Below are positions 1-14,797 of a stretch of 64,000 bases of DNA, one piece after another; the stretch's first letter is position 1, and every line of letters begins with the position of its first letter. The notes under the pieces are model-generated. The model saw only the letters and a list, made by a program, of their open reading frames with translations. It was not told the origin of the DNA and searched no databases. The translations under genes and the position numbers were made by a program. This DNA is from Dromaius novaehollandiae. Lineage: Eukaryota; Chordata; Aves; Casuariiformes; Dromaiidae. The stretch lies in NCBI RefSeq assembly GCF_036370855.1, contig NC_088098.1:34103981-34167980 (forward strand). The letters run 5' to 3'.

Positions 1-3000
1 TGGTTTTGGTGGAAGGTTGGGAAGATTTTAATCTGCTTGACAAAAGTATTATCAGTATCTATTTTCGTGCCACTTCATACAAAGTTTTACAGCTGAAGCC
101 ACCTGCCTATAGTCACTGCCTATAGAGTCCACTTTGTTATTTTAGAGTTTTATTGATTATGGCAAGATGATTAGCGCTGTCTTCACAAGTGTGAATATGG
201 GCAGCTTTTGGGGCACCACAGCTGCTCCAGCAGAAAAAAATATCATTTGCTCTCAGTGACTGGATGGAAGACATAAGAGAAATGCCGATGAAGAAGAACC
301 TACAGCAAGAGAAGAGGAGGCTCCTCTTTGCAGGAGATCTTGCTCTCCCAATGGACCTCTGAAAAGAGAGGACTGGCTCTATAGTCCTTCTCCCTTTCTC
401 TAAACGTTAAATGGAGATATTTGAGCATCTTGACTCCTGTTTCATCATGTATTCTGCCCATTTCAAAGAGGGAGAGCATCACCTGATAAGCTCCTGGTCA
501 AACTGTAAGGCAGCATCACTTTTTCTGCAAGACTGAAGATGAAAAATAGGACAGGACTCAGCTAAGTAGTCCTACTCTAGTCAGGGTCATGAGAAATATT
601 GTAATTGTATAGCTATCAATGTAAGAAAAATATTAAGTTTAAAATGTGCTAAATGATTATTATTTTGAAGATTTTTTTTTTTAAAAACTCTGGTAGTTTT
701 TACTGCATGAGACATGTAGAAATTCCCTCCTTTCCTCGTTCGCTCATATTTTACAAATACATCAGTCTGCTTCGGGTACTTTGTTAAAACAAACAGGGGA
801 AAGTGTGGACTATCAGTAGCGGACTGGGTAACACCAGCAGGGAGAGATGGCCCAGAGCCTAAGTGACATCTCTGAGACCTGAAAGCGCTTGGCAGTTTGA
901 AGTCTGCGTCTCATTTTTTTTTTACTAGTCTCTGAAGTCAGCCCTCAGGTTAATCTAACACAGTGGGACACTGTGAAGTTGGTATAAATATTTTATATAA
1001 GATGAGTTTTGGTTCTGCTTGAGAGCTGAAAAATGGAGCTATGACCATCGATGGCCCTCAGAGCAGTGGGGCACGAGCGTGACCCTGTGGGGACACTGTG
1101 GTGTCAGGGTGTGGGGACACAGGAAATTGTTGGGCCTTTGTCTCTTCCCTTTCCTGGCTCTCCCTTTTCCCTGTCCTAGCTCAGTTTCTAGCCTTGTAGC
1201 AACCCGTTGAAGAGTGGAAACCTTTACATGAGCAAAGGGGATGGTGTGACCAGAGGCAAGAGCTAGAGCAGACTCTAGTCCGTGTACATGGCTATGGCTG
1301 CCTGGCTGAGCCCCTGCTCGAGCGTGCTTTTCCATAAGCCCCTTGCAACATGCCAGCATTAACAGGGGGACCCTGGCAGATGATTTGCTGCCATGGCTTT
1401 GGAAAAAAAGCCAATTTCCCTGCTGTTCAGGGAGCTCAGGTATGCAGTTGGGATAAGGTGTCTGTGCGACTGAGCTGCTTGGGAAGAAGGGGCGATTTCC
1501 CGGGAGATTTCTGCGTGGGTGAAGGACACGTTGGGAGGAGGCTCCTGTAGTTTGGGCGTTCGCTGTGCACTGGTTGGGATGCTTGGATCTAGGCAGGCAG
1601 GACGCACGGCCCTGTTGGGGTGAGAGGTGTCCAAAGAGCTGAACAGCAACAAGCGGGAGGGCCCAGAGCTCCCACTGGGAACTGGAGCAGAGGTTTGGGT
1701 GGTGACTGGACACTGTGGACAGTTAAACTCGGCAAGGTTGGTGGCTGGGTGGAGACCGTGGTGTGTGTTGTAGCCTGGTGGGTGTGGGTTGGTGGGCACT
1801 CTGGAGTGGTGCAGGGAAGAGGAATGCTGACCTGATGTAGGCAGGACTGCAGGTCTGTGCTTTGCAGACAGCAGCACTTGCAGGAGCAGCTTGTGTACTG
1901 GGAAAGTTGTGTGGGGTGTGTGATTTTTTTTGTTTGTTCGTTTGTTTTGGTTTGTGGAGGTTTTTTGTCATCTTTTCCTGCACTGCCTGTTTTGTTTTCT
2001 TTGCTTGTCAGGACTGGCTGGACTGGCTTTGAGCTGATACCATCAATTCAACCTTTATTATTTTGTGTGTCCTTTTAAACCTCTTCCTTCAGGTCTGTGA
2101 TGCCTGAAGAGGTCACAAAACAGTACCTCATTGCACACAAATGCTTTTCAGGAGATGTTTACTAACAGCACTTATCAAACGTCTGTTAAGCAAACTTCTT
2201 CATAAGCAGCAATATTTTGGGTAATTATTAACTGTAAATCCCTCATTGGCTGCTGTTCTCTGGAAGATTTGATAACAGACAGGTTGTTAAGCATTTGTCC
2301 CTGCTGAAGACTAGCAATGACAGTCTGATGTTAGTTCCTCACCTTCCTTTGCAGGATGGAAGAAATATTCTTCAGATGTAGTTTGAGACTGAACTTGAAA
2401 CTCTTTTTATCAGAATATGGCTAGGCTGGAATGCAGCTGACTTTCTCCAGCAGACTTCAGGATGCTTTGGCTGTCCTTCTCTAAAGAACCATTTTGAAAA
2501 TAGATGTAGAAGCCAGGATATTTTAAGCTAACACATTAGAGTATATTAAGTGTATATTAAGTATAGCAGTATTTAGAACTTGGGTGTTGATGTACAGTGA
2601 TAATGTGTGAAAGTGAGTGACTGAAGCTTGCAAAGCTGCTGTCCACTAACTGTAATTTTGCATTGCCTTTTTGCCAGTAAAAAAAAGTGCATCGTTTAAC
2701 TTTGGGCTAGACGGGCGAATGCAGACCAGTTGCGTGGAAGTGTTTGCTCTGGCACCCTTCATTGCTTATGAGAGTCTTTGCTCATGACCTGAATTCTGGG
2801 AAGGTGTCCAAGCACTATACAGGCTGAAGCGCTTATCTCTTGAGTTTTTTATTATTCTGCATGACAGAATACACAGACCTACTTAGCAAATGCCCATGCA
2901 ACCATAGCCCTGTCCTGTTTCAAATTCTCTCTTCCTTTGCTGCAAAGTATATGCAGTTAAAAACTGCCCTTTCAAGGAGGTCTTGTTCTTCAGTACCTGT

Positions 3001-6000
3001 TTGTTCTTTCACCCTGAACCTAGATGATGCCTTTTTTTTCTTTTAGTTTGAAAATGTTCTATGTTAATGATATGACTTACTCCTTTTCAAGGTGACCTGT
3101 CATATGATATTTGCCCCTTGAGGTAAAATTAATACACTGAGTAAAATAAATTGTTTTTTTTTGTATTTGAATACTTACACAGTTTACAAAGGTGCATGAG
3201 GAATTTGACTTGCATTTCTCCTGTGCCCACATTAATGATAAAACAGTGTCCTTTTACAAGCAGCTCTTTCAAAAATGGTGTTTCTGAACCTGTTAAGCTC
3301 ATTTTTTATTGCAATTAGAAAATTATGTGACTTAATGGATGTGTAGGGTATGTGCAGAGTGTTTGGTTGATGTCTGGGGAAGCTGAAAGCCATGTGCACA
3401 TAGACCAAGTATAAGCACGGATGGCAGAAATAAAAGTATCTTCCTGCTGTGTCTCAGTGTTTTGAACTGTGGTGTGTAGCTGTTTTGAAATCAGTTAATC
3501 TGATAAAAGTATAGCTTTAAGTACACAAAAACTATCCAGTTATGTCACTGGTGGTAGGATCTCAAAACCGTACTGGCTGTCCATTTTTAGCTGTGTTTCC
3601 TACAGGAGCAAGACTTTGGTAATCTCTCCCTTGTCTCTTCTAAGCTTAGAACACGTTGGCTAGATCTCACTGCGGGATGGGGGACACACAGATACTGAAG
3701 TTTCTGCAGGTTTCAGTTGAGTAGTAAGCAGGACTTGCAGAGGGAGTCCCTGTTAGTGCTCCGACCAGAAGAAAGGCAGCAGTGTGAGCAGATGTCATTC
3801 AACATCAGGGAATCAGCGTGAGAGAGAAACCTTATAATTCATATGAGCAATAAGAACTTCAGTTAGAACTTGCACCTTTGTAGCCATCCATGTGAAAGTC
3901 TTGTGCAAGTTAGTTTACAAGCACATCGTACATGAGACCATAGGAAACCAGGCTTCATTAGTTCCTTTGCATGCAAAACCACTTGTTTTTCTTCATTGCC
4001 CTTCCAGAGGCTACTGGAAGAACTTCCAGTGTTAATTGGAGCTAACACTGTCCCTGACCTTGGGTCATCTGAGTCAGAAAATGTTTTTAGAACAGCCCTG
4101 TTTTTTTAGAACAAATGAGGACCTGAAAGTTTTGAAAAGTTCAGTAAATAACATTGTGTTTCTATGGCCTGCACTACTCCAGAACACAGCTTGGGCTCTT
4201 TACGAGAGGGGACTGTAGCAGGAGCTTTGCTTTAAATGCAGTTTCTGGCTTGCAGCTTCTGCTGCCCTTCCTCTGCTTTCTCGCTGATGTGGTGGCACCC
4301 TGCTCCACATGGGGAAGGACAGTGAATTGCCCCTTAGCAGCAGCGCAGTGCTGCTGACTCTGAGACTTGTACTGTTGTCGGCTCTGTGTGTTTATCCAGA
4401 GAGCAGTAAGCATCCTATGTGTTTTTAGATACTTTCCTATGCAGTTGTTTGAATTTCTAGTTCTTCCCCTAGACAGCTGAGAGCCTGCCTAGCTGGCGAA
4501 GGCAGCCTGGCTTTAGTACTCGAAGTACCGGAAGGCTATGAATGCTCCTGGGCTTGGCTACCTTTTCCCTAGACTTCTGTACACTCACTGGAGCACAGAG
4601 GTTACCTCCTTTTCCTCTGGAGTGCCCCATGCTCTGGCTTTCTGCCCTTCCCTCAGTTCTGCCTTTCAGTCCTTGCTGTCGTGGGGTGAAGGTCCCAGGG
4701 CTCCCTTCAAAGGGGTGCTGGCCCTTTGGCCAGGAAGCCAGGTCAGCTGTGCTCAGCAGCATGCCCCTTCGGGGTTCAGGCGGGATTCTGCACGTCCGGT
4801 GATACGAGTGGTTAGTGGAAAGCAGGCAAAGATAAAAACAGACAGATATATCCTTAATGAACTTTTAAACCTCAAAGGATCTGGCTTTCTTTTAAAGCAG
4901 ACAGTCTGGCTTTTGATTCCAAACTTCGGGATGGAGTTAGCTTTATGATATTGGAGATAATTTCCAATAAGGAGTGGCGTTTAGTTTTAGTTTTTTAAGA
5001 AACAAACCGTCTAGCTTCTGTAGAACTAATTCTCTATAACAGCTTAAACCGTCACTAGTCAGTACTTTAAATGAGCCATGAATACTTTTTGTGAATCTGC
5101 GTGTAGGCCCATTTCTCCGTATATGGCAGAAACCAAAGGGCTCTTTACCAGACTGCTTACCTCCAGATGAAGCAAACCTTGGAAAATCTTTTGTTAGGAA
5201 AAACAGATCAAATCTGTCTTCATCTTAATCCCATTAGTCTTTTCCAGTATAAAGTGAAGGGAAAGGAATGTCTTGGTTTTTGCAGTTGTTTGACCTAGAT
5301 GAACTTCATCACCCCCACCCCGACACACAGACACACGCTTTTTTTTTTTTTTTTTAAACTAAGCAATGATGTAAGAAGGTCAGGATTGAGAGCTTTGTGG
5401 CTTATAAACAAATACGCAGAATGTCCTTCCATTTGATGCAATCTTCAGTATTTTAAGGGGGTGAGGGGAAGGTTTGTTGATTTGAAGTGTGTTTATGACC
5501 TAGTCATAGGCAATAGAGACTATACATGGGAGCAAAGGTTGCTACTTTTTTCTTTACTTTTATAGCCTCTGTCTTTGGAAAACAGGGCTCCTTTCAGTTC
5601 TTTGTAATTCTGAAAGCCTGACTGCCATTTGCATGGCCCAGCTAAGGTGTGTAATGTTTGTTCTTAGCAGCAAGTTGATGGGAAGTGTGTGAAATTCTTA
5701 CCTTATTTTTAATTGTTACTCTAAGGTATCGGTAGACTTGAGAGGCTGTTGAGGAAAGCTTGCCTATTTGTAGTATCAGTAAAAAGACCTTAAAGCAGGA
5801 AAGTAGTTTCGAATAAAATAACAGAATATTCAAGCTTGCCATCTAACTGAATTTCAGTATTTTCTACATGCTTTCCTTTTATAGCCATGCCTCCTTTTAC
5901 ATTAAGGATGTGTTGCTTTATTGTCAAAGCTGATCATTTGCATAACATGACATTGGTGCTTTAAAGAAATATGTTTCATCCTGCAGGATGGTCTATAAAC

Positions 6001-9000
6001 AAATGATTTATAGCAAATACGTGAAGCACAATAGGAAATTTTGAACATTAAGTCTGATTAGAAAGGTTAATAAAGGAAATACTACTTCTGCCTGCGGAAG
6101 TTTGCTGTTCTGTGCTTTTGAAATACTTACTGGATAAGCATGTCCCATGATTTGTTTCCAGTAGCAATTGTTTTTAAGGTTACTAGCCAAAGACTGGATG
6201 TGTGAGATTGTACTTAATTTAAGTATGTACCTTTCTGAGTGAGTGTATTAAGTTTTGGAATGCATAAAACAGATCTCAGCAATTCTGTAGTATCATAAAG
6301 GGCATGTGGGCATTCATGTCACTTCGGGGAGCCTTTTCCCATGAGACTACTTCTCTTCAGTGCAGGCCCTTCCCCCCCCCAGTCAAAATTTGGATGATGC
6401 TTATCTGAGATGACAGCTGTCCCTTGCTGAAGAGCTGACAGTTCATTGTGTCAGCTGGCTCTGGTTGGAGAGGAAATGTATCTTCTGCTTGCCAAAGTGT
6501 TATAGAGTGGAGTGGGCAAAACCACACAGGCCTGACTCTGCTCTGATGCAGAGGTCTTCTACGAGGTTGTCAGTCAGCTCTGAGTGAAAAAAATTAAGGG
6601 GGAGTCCAAGTTTGAAGGTGCATGTTGACTTCTTGAGGCTTTCTGCTGCTTGCTCGGGCATACCTAGTATCTCTGGGCTTAGTGATTACAAATACTTATC
6701 CTGCTAAGCCAGACTTGCAAGTCTGGAAGAGGACTGGCCATGTACAGGCTCTCTAGGGCTATTGCAGTAGGTTTTGTCCCTTATTGATTGGACTCTTGAG
6801 CTATCTCCTGTTGACGAGACAAGCAGTCCCAATCCTGGTACCTGTAGTGCTTTCCTGCTAGAGTGCTGTTTTTTGAGACCTTCAAACTCTTTCAGGTGGA
6901 GAACAGTAGAATAAAACTAGGAAGCAAACGGTTCTGCATCTATCATCAGTATGATGCACTTTCACAAATAACTCACTGATGGTGAAAAAATCATCTTTCA
7001 AAACCCACGTAAGCGACATGTGAAAACTAAATCCCTTTCTGGATCTGACCCTTAGGTTTAACCTTTTATATGTTGAGCTTTTGCCTTACTTACTAATTTT
7101 CTCAGGTAGTGCTTAAAAATGTGCTCTCAGCAGAATACAGACTCTCCTCAGAGAACACAGCTAGGTTAAGGATTCCAGTGAAAATTAGGACACACTGTCT
7201 TTCTAGTTCTGCTTGGAAATGGCTTTAATATTTTGCTTTTAAGAAGTAACAAACGAAAAACTTGGTAACAGTTTATTAGGGTATTTGGCTGGCACTGCAT
7301 GGAGCTAACTAGTTGGATCTAGCAGCTTGAAAGTGGTGAAGAAGCTCTTCCACACCCTGTTGATGCAGTGGCTCCCGTGCTGCTTGGCCCTTGTTTTGCC
7401 AGCTTTCCTTTCCTTTCCTGGCAGGTTAGTGAGCTGAGGTTGGCTCACTGAGGGACTGACTGAACGCCAAGAGCCAGGGAAGGGGAGTGAAAATACCCCA
7501 TTTCTCCTTAAGAGCAGCAAGTTGTTGGGTTGTGTCACACCACCTAGGAAGACTTCACGCTCTTGTTTGACCAACTCTGTTTGCGTGGTTATGTTTTAGT
7601 GTTTGCTCCCTAGAGCAAATAACAGTATGGTGTGACATGAACTGTTTTTGGTGGCAGTGATGCCCAGTGCAGCACTGGTTCCTTCTACTTCTCACTTGTG
7701 CCGATACAGCTATTGGAGGAGCAGTAGTATATAAGATCAGGGAGCTTAGTAAGACCACTGATCTAGGAAAAAGAGAGAGTGAGGCTGCTTGAGCATGTCT
7801 GTCAGCAGAAAAGCATATATCTGCTTAGAGCCTTAATCTTGCCAGGCAAGGTGCCTTCTGTTGGGTGTGGAAAGTGGGCAGATGCGGGGAACAAATTCCG
7901 CGCTGGAGTGCTTTACAGTGCCCTGTGCTGCAGGGATGTGTTGGTGTCTGCGAGGGAGCTGACTTGTGTTCAGCAGAACTTGGAGCAGTAGTTCAGTACC
8001 GGCCATGTCGGAGCATGGAGCTGCTTATGTTTTTTTGCCTCGTGCTGTCTACTGCCAGTGCTTTCCCTCTCTTTCCATTACCCAGATAACCCCAGGCTCT
8101 CCACCTACCTCCCTGTAGTATAGGATTGACTATACAATGTTAAAAAAAAATCAAATTTCTTTTGAGGTGGTGATTTCAAGTCATGCTTTACACCATGCAG
8201 TACTACCTACTGCTCTTAAGTCTTGAACATTAAGAAAATAAATCGTAGCTTCAATTTTGAATTATTTGTTTTGGGTAAATATTAACTTGGATGCACAGCT
8301 TCAAGTCTGAATGCATTATTTTTCTTCTGGAAAGGTCTAATGGCTGAGTGTTTCTCTTTGAAAAGTGAATTCCATTGCAAGTCTGAATTGATATTCTAAT
8401 ACATACTTAATGGGTCCATTAGGGTATTTGTCATCTCATAAGCAAGAAAATTGATTCTTGTAAGTGCTATCAATCTTCTCTATTGGCTAGTCTTGAGTGT
8501 CAGGCTGAAAAGGAATTATTTTAGCAAAATTGAACTGAGAATTGGCAACATGTTGAAAATGACAAGAAACCTATCTTTTCCATTTTTAAATCACAAAAAC
8601 ACAAGGCACAGCTACCATGCAGCGTTTTCCATATGTTTGTGGTTCACTTTTGCCACTGCAGAAGGCATCTCATAAGAAAGTAACCTTATGTTATTGTTGA
8701 AGTCTAACCATTCATTAAACATAAAGATCAGATTTTAAGGACTAACATATAAATTCATAGTCTTTTTGGACTTCACTGTGCAAGTACGTTTTGTTGTTGC
8801 TGATTTGTCTTCTATGGAAAGGATTAAGGGATTTTTTTAATCTTTAGTGTAACTCTCTGTAGTCCTACACCTTCAGAAGAAGTTGATGACAACTGCAAGC
8901 ACTTGACAGTTATGAAAATCAGGCGTCAGATTCTTGAAGTTCAAAAAAGCCTTTTCCATATTCTCACTTGTTGAATATGATGATGAAATGGAAGGTAATT

Positions 9001-12000
9001 TGGAAATAGCATTTGAGGTCTGTAAGCCTCAATTTAGTACTACACTTAGCTGTTCTTTAACAAACACTCTTCCTAAAAGGTCTTAGTTATTGTGATAGAT
9101 ACTTTTAAATAAAACAGACTTGTCAGCACTGCTTTTTTAGAATCTGGCTTTATGTGTAGCAACCTTGCTTTTGACTTTTCATGTGCTTTAATTTGAAGTT
9201 AGTCAGTGACACTTGATAACTCTGAATAGGTATATGAATTGTAGAAGTAGTGGCTGCGTCCAGACCTTTGAAGATACTGGATGAATTAAAGTGCACCTCT
9301 ATAGGAGAAGAATCTGCTTTCCATTCCTTTTGACATGCACTTTCGATCCCCTTAACTTTTACAACTGCAGAAAAATGCTTCTAGTTTTTCCACTTGGCTT
9401 CCACCAGTGAGGAGAAAGACACATCTCCGTCTTCATTAGTGGCAACCAACTGTGCTGTTTTTTCCAATGCCCCTAGGTCACCAAGCTTTGCTGCCTCCAG
9501 TTTTCTTTTTACCTAGTCTACTGTATGATTGAGCAAGCTACGCTACTTGACTTACCAGTCCGTCGATAAGTTGCAGTCAGCCCTTCTTTTTTTCCTTTTC
9601 CTTTTCCCCTTGTTATGCAGTGTGAATAGTATCTTTAAAGAAAGGAGGATTGCACTGATGTGTTTGCAGGCTGCTATAGCTACCTCTGTGTGTGCGCTCC
9701 CAGAGTGCCCCGGGAAGGGGCAGGAAGACAGCAGTTGCTGGAGGGAGATCAAAGGACATTATGCTAAACCAGACAGCAGGGTATGCTGCAAGTGAAGGCA
9801 GAGCCTTGGCTGGGATCGGCTTGGGATTCCGGAGAGCCGGAAGTCAGGAAGGCAGCACTCTAAGCCTTTGCCTTCTCTCTATAGCAAATCCTTAAACTGA
9901 GTTGAGGAGAAGCATCTGGTATGTCCTGAACTACCCAGCATTTATAGCAGGAGCCAATATAAATGGCTTTCAGACTGCTCCTTTAAAATGTTTCTTTACC
10001 TGTGCCTGGAGGTCTGTGAGGGCTTGATGTTGCTAGAAAACAGTTTTGTTTGACGTGATGGACCGTGGTCACTGCTCGCTTAGCACATGAGCCCTCCTGA
10101 TGCTGAGGCTGTTGTGGTGCTGGAAGTGCTAGTGACTTGAGAACAGTGACTGTGTTTGCCTCCCGCTCACAGCAGCAGCTTGTATCTTTTCCTCATGCCC
10201 CTTCCTTCTCAGTTATCTTCGGCCAGCCCTACTTGACTGTGTTTTGCTCCCTGTGATGACTTTGATCTCATGTCTCTGAGTGCAGCAGCTTCCTGCTGCA
10301 GGACAGCCGCCCCACTTGAGCACTCCCCAGTCTTTTCCATTCCAGTGCACCGATTCAGCCTGGGTGCATATCTGCAGCTCAGCCCTTTCATCCTGTCCTT
10401 GCCATACTGCTTACTGGATCTTTATCATCTCTACCTGTCATCTGTGGGTGTACCTCCCACAGCCACTCCTTTTCCCTGTCAGATGGCAGCTACATACCTG
10501 CTTCCTATCTCACTCCTGTCTCCCAGGCAGGTTCTTGTGGCCTTGAGCATTCTCTGTAGCTGCTTCCTTCACCCCAAATGCCATTATTTCTATCTTACCC
10601 CCCACGGAGGTCTCCTTGTTGGGTAGGTAGGATGTCCATCTGCACTCTCTTTCTAACCCACAGTCTTTCACAGGTAGTAAGCTAATTTACACTCACAAAG
10701 TCTGTCTTTCAGAAGTCCTGTGTAGGAGGCCACTAGTTGTTTGTTTTTTTGCAGCCAGAAGTGGCAGGAGCCCCATCTCTGTTACTGTGTTGGTGCCACC
10801 ATATCATAGCCATATCATAGCTTATCAGCTGGATGTGGAGCTGACCACCCTGAGGGTGGCTATGAAATGTCCTTCAGAGGCCTGCTTGTAAAAAATGGTA
10901 TTTCCGTTCCTCCTTCCTACAGGTGGTAGGCATTGCTTTTGTGACCTGCTGGTAGTTGCTTGGAGCAGCATTACCCTGATGGCATAGCCCCCTTCTTCCT
11001 TCGCTGGCGTTCAGGACGGGACAGTTCTGTGGGGCAGTAGCAAAACTGGGATAGTAGCAGAATCAGGGCAGTGGCAGACTGCAAAATGCTAGGAGATGCT
11101 CACTGACTAGAAGGTTCAGGAAGACTCATATCTTCCGTTTTATCTAATTCCCTGGGAGGTAGCTATGAGTTCATGCTACTTGAGGCAGAATTCCCTCAAT
11201 CATACAAGAGGGGCCAGAAAGAGGAGCAGCATGCCCGGCAGGGGTGTATGCTTTAAAACAGGTCTCTGATATAAATTGCAACAGATGGTGGGATTCTTTA
11301 AGGTGGTTCTTATTCATGTAGTACTTTCAGACAACTTTCTTTTCCCTCCAGCCTCCTCATCAGTGGAAGTTTCTGGAAAAAAATGTGGAAATGAACAAAG
11401 GCGGGTTGATTTGGGGTTTTTGTTTTTTTGTTTGTTTTGTTCTGCAGCTCCAAGTGAAAGGTCAAAGGAACTTCATTTTCCTTTTTCTGTGGCGCTGGAT
11501 GTAGCTCTTTGCCTCTACTGGTAAAATTATTACTTAGGTTAGGGAATTGTTGTAAATGACAACTATCCAAATGGGTTTTTACAGAGTCTGTATGTATTTT
11601 TAACATACACAATATATGTCGTAGGATCTGCACTTTCTTCTCTTACTGGTATTCATTACAGTGAGGAAAATACCTGCCTTGCAAGAAGGGAATTAACTCT
11701 GTTGACTAACTGCAGGCTATATATATGCAGAATTGACTGCAAGTTACCTCACAAGTCAGGTTTTGGTCCTTCCAGTACCAAGGACCACAGACGCTGTCCT
11801 GTTAGCTTCCAGCCAGCGATTTTTTGTTTGCTCAGGAAGGGTGTCTCGTTATGCTGGGTCCGTGCAGTATCTGATTACCCCAGGAAACCTGAATGCAGTG
11901 TTGAACTCTTGACCAGATACCCCATCTGCCTGTACTTTCTTTATTATCCTTTGAATGTGTTTTTCTTCCACTCTCGCAGCAAGGGATGACAGTTTGACTG

Positions 12001-12418
12001 ATATTTCTTTCAGGTCACTCCTTATTTGATATATTTACTTAGGTAAGGTTATACGTGTTGAGGACTTGCCACATTTCTTCTTGTTTCTTTCTCAATATTC
12101 TGGCAGAAGTAGCACCTCTGCAGGCGGCTGACGCTTGCTCCAGTTGAGTGGCATGTTTTAGGAAATGCGGATCTGCCTGCCTTGAAGGTTATTAACAGAG
12201 GGGGTAGTTCTTGCTTCTTATTTTGCCCAGGCCAGATAGATTCAGCCTCGTTTCCATAAGTGTATAATATTTGCAGATCTCTCCTGACCTGTCAGAATGG
12301 AAGTCAGCTGTAATAATTTCATATCCGCCCCATGGGTTGAAACAAGAGCTGGCTTCTGTGAACTTTGTCATGTTATTTGGAATGCCAGGCTTTCTTTGGG
12401 TGTAAAGGTCTGTCTTGG

Positions 12419-12456
12419 GGTGTGTGTGTGTGTATATGCGTGTGCCCGCACGTGCG
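12419..12456. repeat. (TG)n simple repeat
   Basis: A run of TG dinucleotides at about 12420-12433 grades into a degenerate purine-pyrimidine alternating stretch (TATATGCGTGTG, then CGCACGTGCG). Alternating purine-pyrimidine DNA can adopt Z-form. It is intronic with no sign of function. Confidence 0.7.
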
Positions 12457-14764
12457 TATTTTTAACTGAGACCTCTGAACAACTATTCTCCAAAATCTTT
12501 TCTATAAGAAACCACTTTCCCTTAGTAGGACAGGAAAAAACTTGTATAACTAGCTTCTCTCTGGGCCTTCAGACAGAGCTCTGAAACAAGTTGAGAGTAA
12601 AACACTGACTTCAGATTCAAGACCTGCACTGACAAATTGTTCATGAAACTGAAATAGGAGCGGGAAAAATGGAATGGTCTAGCTAAATTCGAGGTAGCCA
12701 CCATCTTGCCTGGTGGTTCGAGGAGGCACTAATGCAGTGCTGAACAGGAACAGAGGAACACATTAATAAGGAGAAGAAAGTGATTACTATAACAGTATTT
12801 AATCATAAACAAGTATGTGAGTAATAATTAAATAAAACATCTATAGTAAAGTGTTAATATTTCAACACCATTCATGCAAAAAGCTAAATAACCTCTTCCC
12901 CCAAGACAGAAGCTCTTGAAAAAAATCTATTTAAAGCAATTACGTATGTTGTAGTCTACTTTAAGAAATACTTGATTAGGTGTATATATAGATGTAAATG
13001 CATGTATATGTATGTATAAGCCAGGGCATGGTTGTGTAAAGTAAAGTGTAACTGTTCTAATCTGAAAACATCTTAGCCTTCATTTTTTATGATGAATCCT
13101 AGCTCTGTAGAACTTGAATTCTGGATTGGGCTTTCTACATGATAAAATAATTCTTAGTATAGATGGCCACATTAAAGTGAGTGTTTATTTTTGAAAAATG
13201 AATTACTAAGTCAGGTTGTCACTAGTTTGGAAATGCCAGAGTTACTCCTTCTCCTTGTCTCTCTGGGTTAAACTACAGTTTTTAATTACATTATTGCTTG
13301 CCAGCATCCCTCCCACAGAGTCTCTGCCTCATCCAGTACACAGAATGTATGATGATAATCTTGATGAGTCTCTCCCCTTTTTATTGTTGAATATGTGGCA
13401 TAAGGCCATAAATGTCCTGCACAATACTCAAAGTTTGTTTTAAAAGAAAAATTAATCATTTCAACATGGATTTTTTTTTCCTATGGTATTTCACAAATGT
13501 TTGTGAACATACCTTCCAGTAATAACATGTTAACAGCTTCTCCCCATCTGCAAGTGCGCTACTACTCATGTTTCTGGCTTTAAGCAGTTGCTTTTGTGTT
13601 GGGGTTGGATTACGTAATTCATGGCTATTTGTCCCAGGATTTGTGCTGGTGTTGTCTGGCAGTCACCTCGGTTAACCAGGCTTAGGTTCGGGACTCGCTG
13701 TTTGTTTCTCTCTGATTGCAGTGATACCGTTCCCATTCTGTGCTGGAAGCTGAAACACAGGGAATGTATCAGTACCTGTCTGAAGTCAAGAGAAAGGTCT
13801 CTCTGTACCAGTATCCTGCCCAGCAGTTGCTAACAATAGAAGCCAAGGGAAGAGTAGAGAAACAGGGCAAATACACAGCGGTGTTCTGGCAGAGCGTGTT
13901 TCCAGCCTCTAGTGACTTGCAGTTCAGGTTTTCTTCTGTGAGTTACTCTAGTTGCTTTTGGACCTATGTAAACTTTTACCATCCAGTGTCCTGTAGCACA
14001 GAAATCTATAGCTTACCTATGTGTTACATGGTAAAAATCCCCTCGTCTTTCTGCTCTGTTTTCTGAGTCTGCCTCTTGCTAGTGTCATTGGGGTAGGATT
14101 CAGCTCTGGATTGAAACACCTACATGCAGGTGTCTGAATGCAAGCATCGCACGGTCAGTGCTGGTAGCCGAGCTCAGGGCTGTTCATCTCACCGCCAAGT
14201 CAACGTGTAGGGTGAGATTTGGTTGCCTAAATCTATCTAGGTGTCTGCTGTCCCTCTAGGTACTGTGGGATGCGTGTCCTGCCAGGTCTCCGGTTGTCAC
14301 TCCAGGACCGCAGGTGTCCCACCAGCCCCACACAGGCATCTTGCATGCACTAGGATTTCTCAACTATGCTGCCTGGCACTTGGGTTTAAATGATGGGCTC
14401 CTGCTCCTCTTGTCTCGCTGTGTTGGCTAGATGGGAATATAGGAGCCTATTCAGGTGTTTTGATCTGAATCTGAATCCCTTGTCTGTGTAGCTTAAAAAA
14501 AAAAAAGTCTTCTGATCTGGTTAGATCTGCGGTTTTGATACGACTTCTGAGCATACTTTGCAGTACAGAGAAGGCACAGATCCTGCTTGTGTTTACTTCA
14601 TTTGCAGATGTTCAGTACTTAGCAAATCCTAATTACTATCAGGTCTCAGGTCAGACCCCCTAAAAGCAGAGAACTTGCCATTAGTGATCATCTGTGACTT
14701 GTTTTGTACTTAAACACCATTTCAGGGCAGGGGATGACACCTGTTTCCACAGAGCTGCATTTAC

Positions 14765-14765
<1 letters not shown>

Positions 14766-14794
<29 letters not shown>
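14766..14794. repeat. (AG)n microsatellite
   Basis: About 14 uninterrupted AG units lie within RASSF3 intron 1. The run opens short frames with Arg-Glu repeats on + and Leu-Ser repeats on -, which are artefacts of the repeat. Confidence 0.95.

Positions 14795-14797
<3 letters not shown>

Noticed and set aside
1039-1713. 224-codon open frame on the - strand
   Set aside because: It sits in a GC-rich patch with low-complexity composition and no recognisable domain or splice context; overlapping frames on both strands are open too, as expected by chance.
4538-4948. 136-codon open frame on the + strand
   Set aside because: No recognisable similarity, and two other frames are also open here. Nothing distinguishes it from random intronic sequence.
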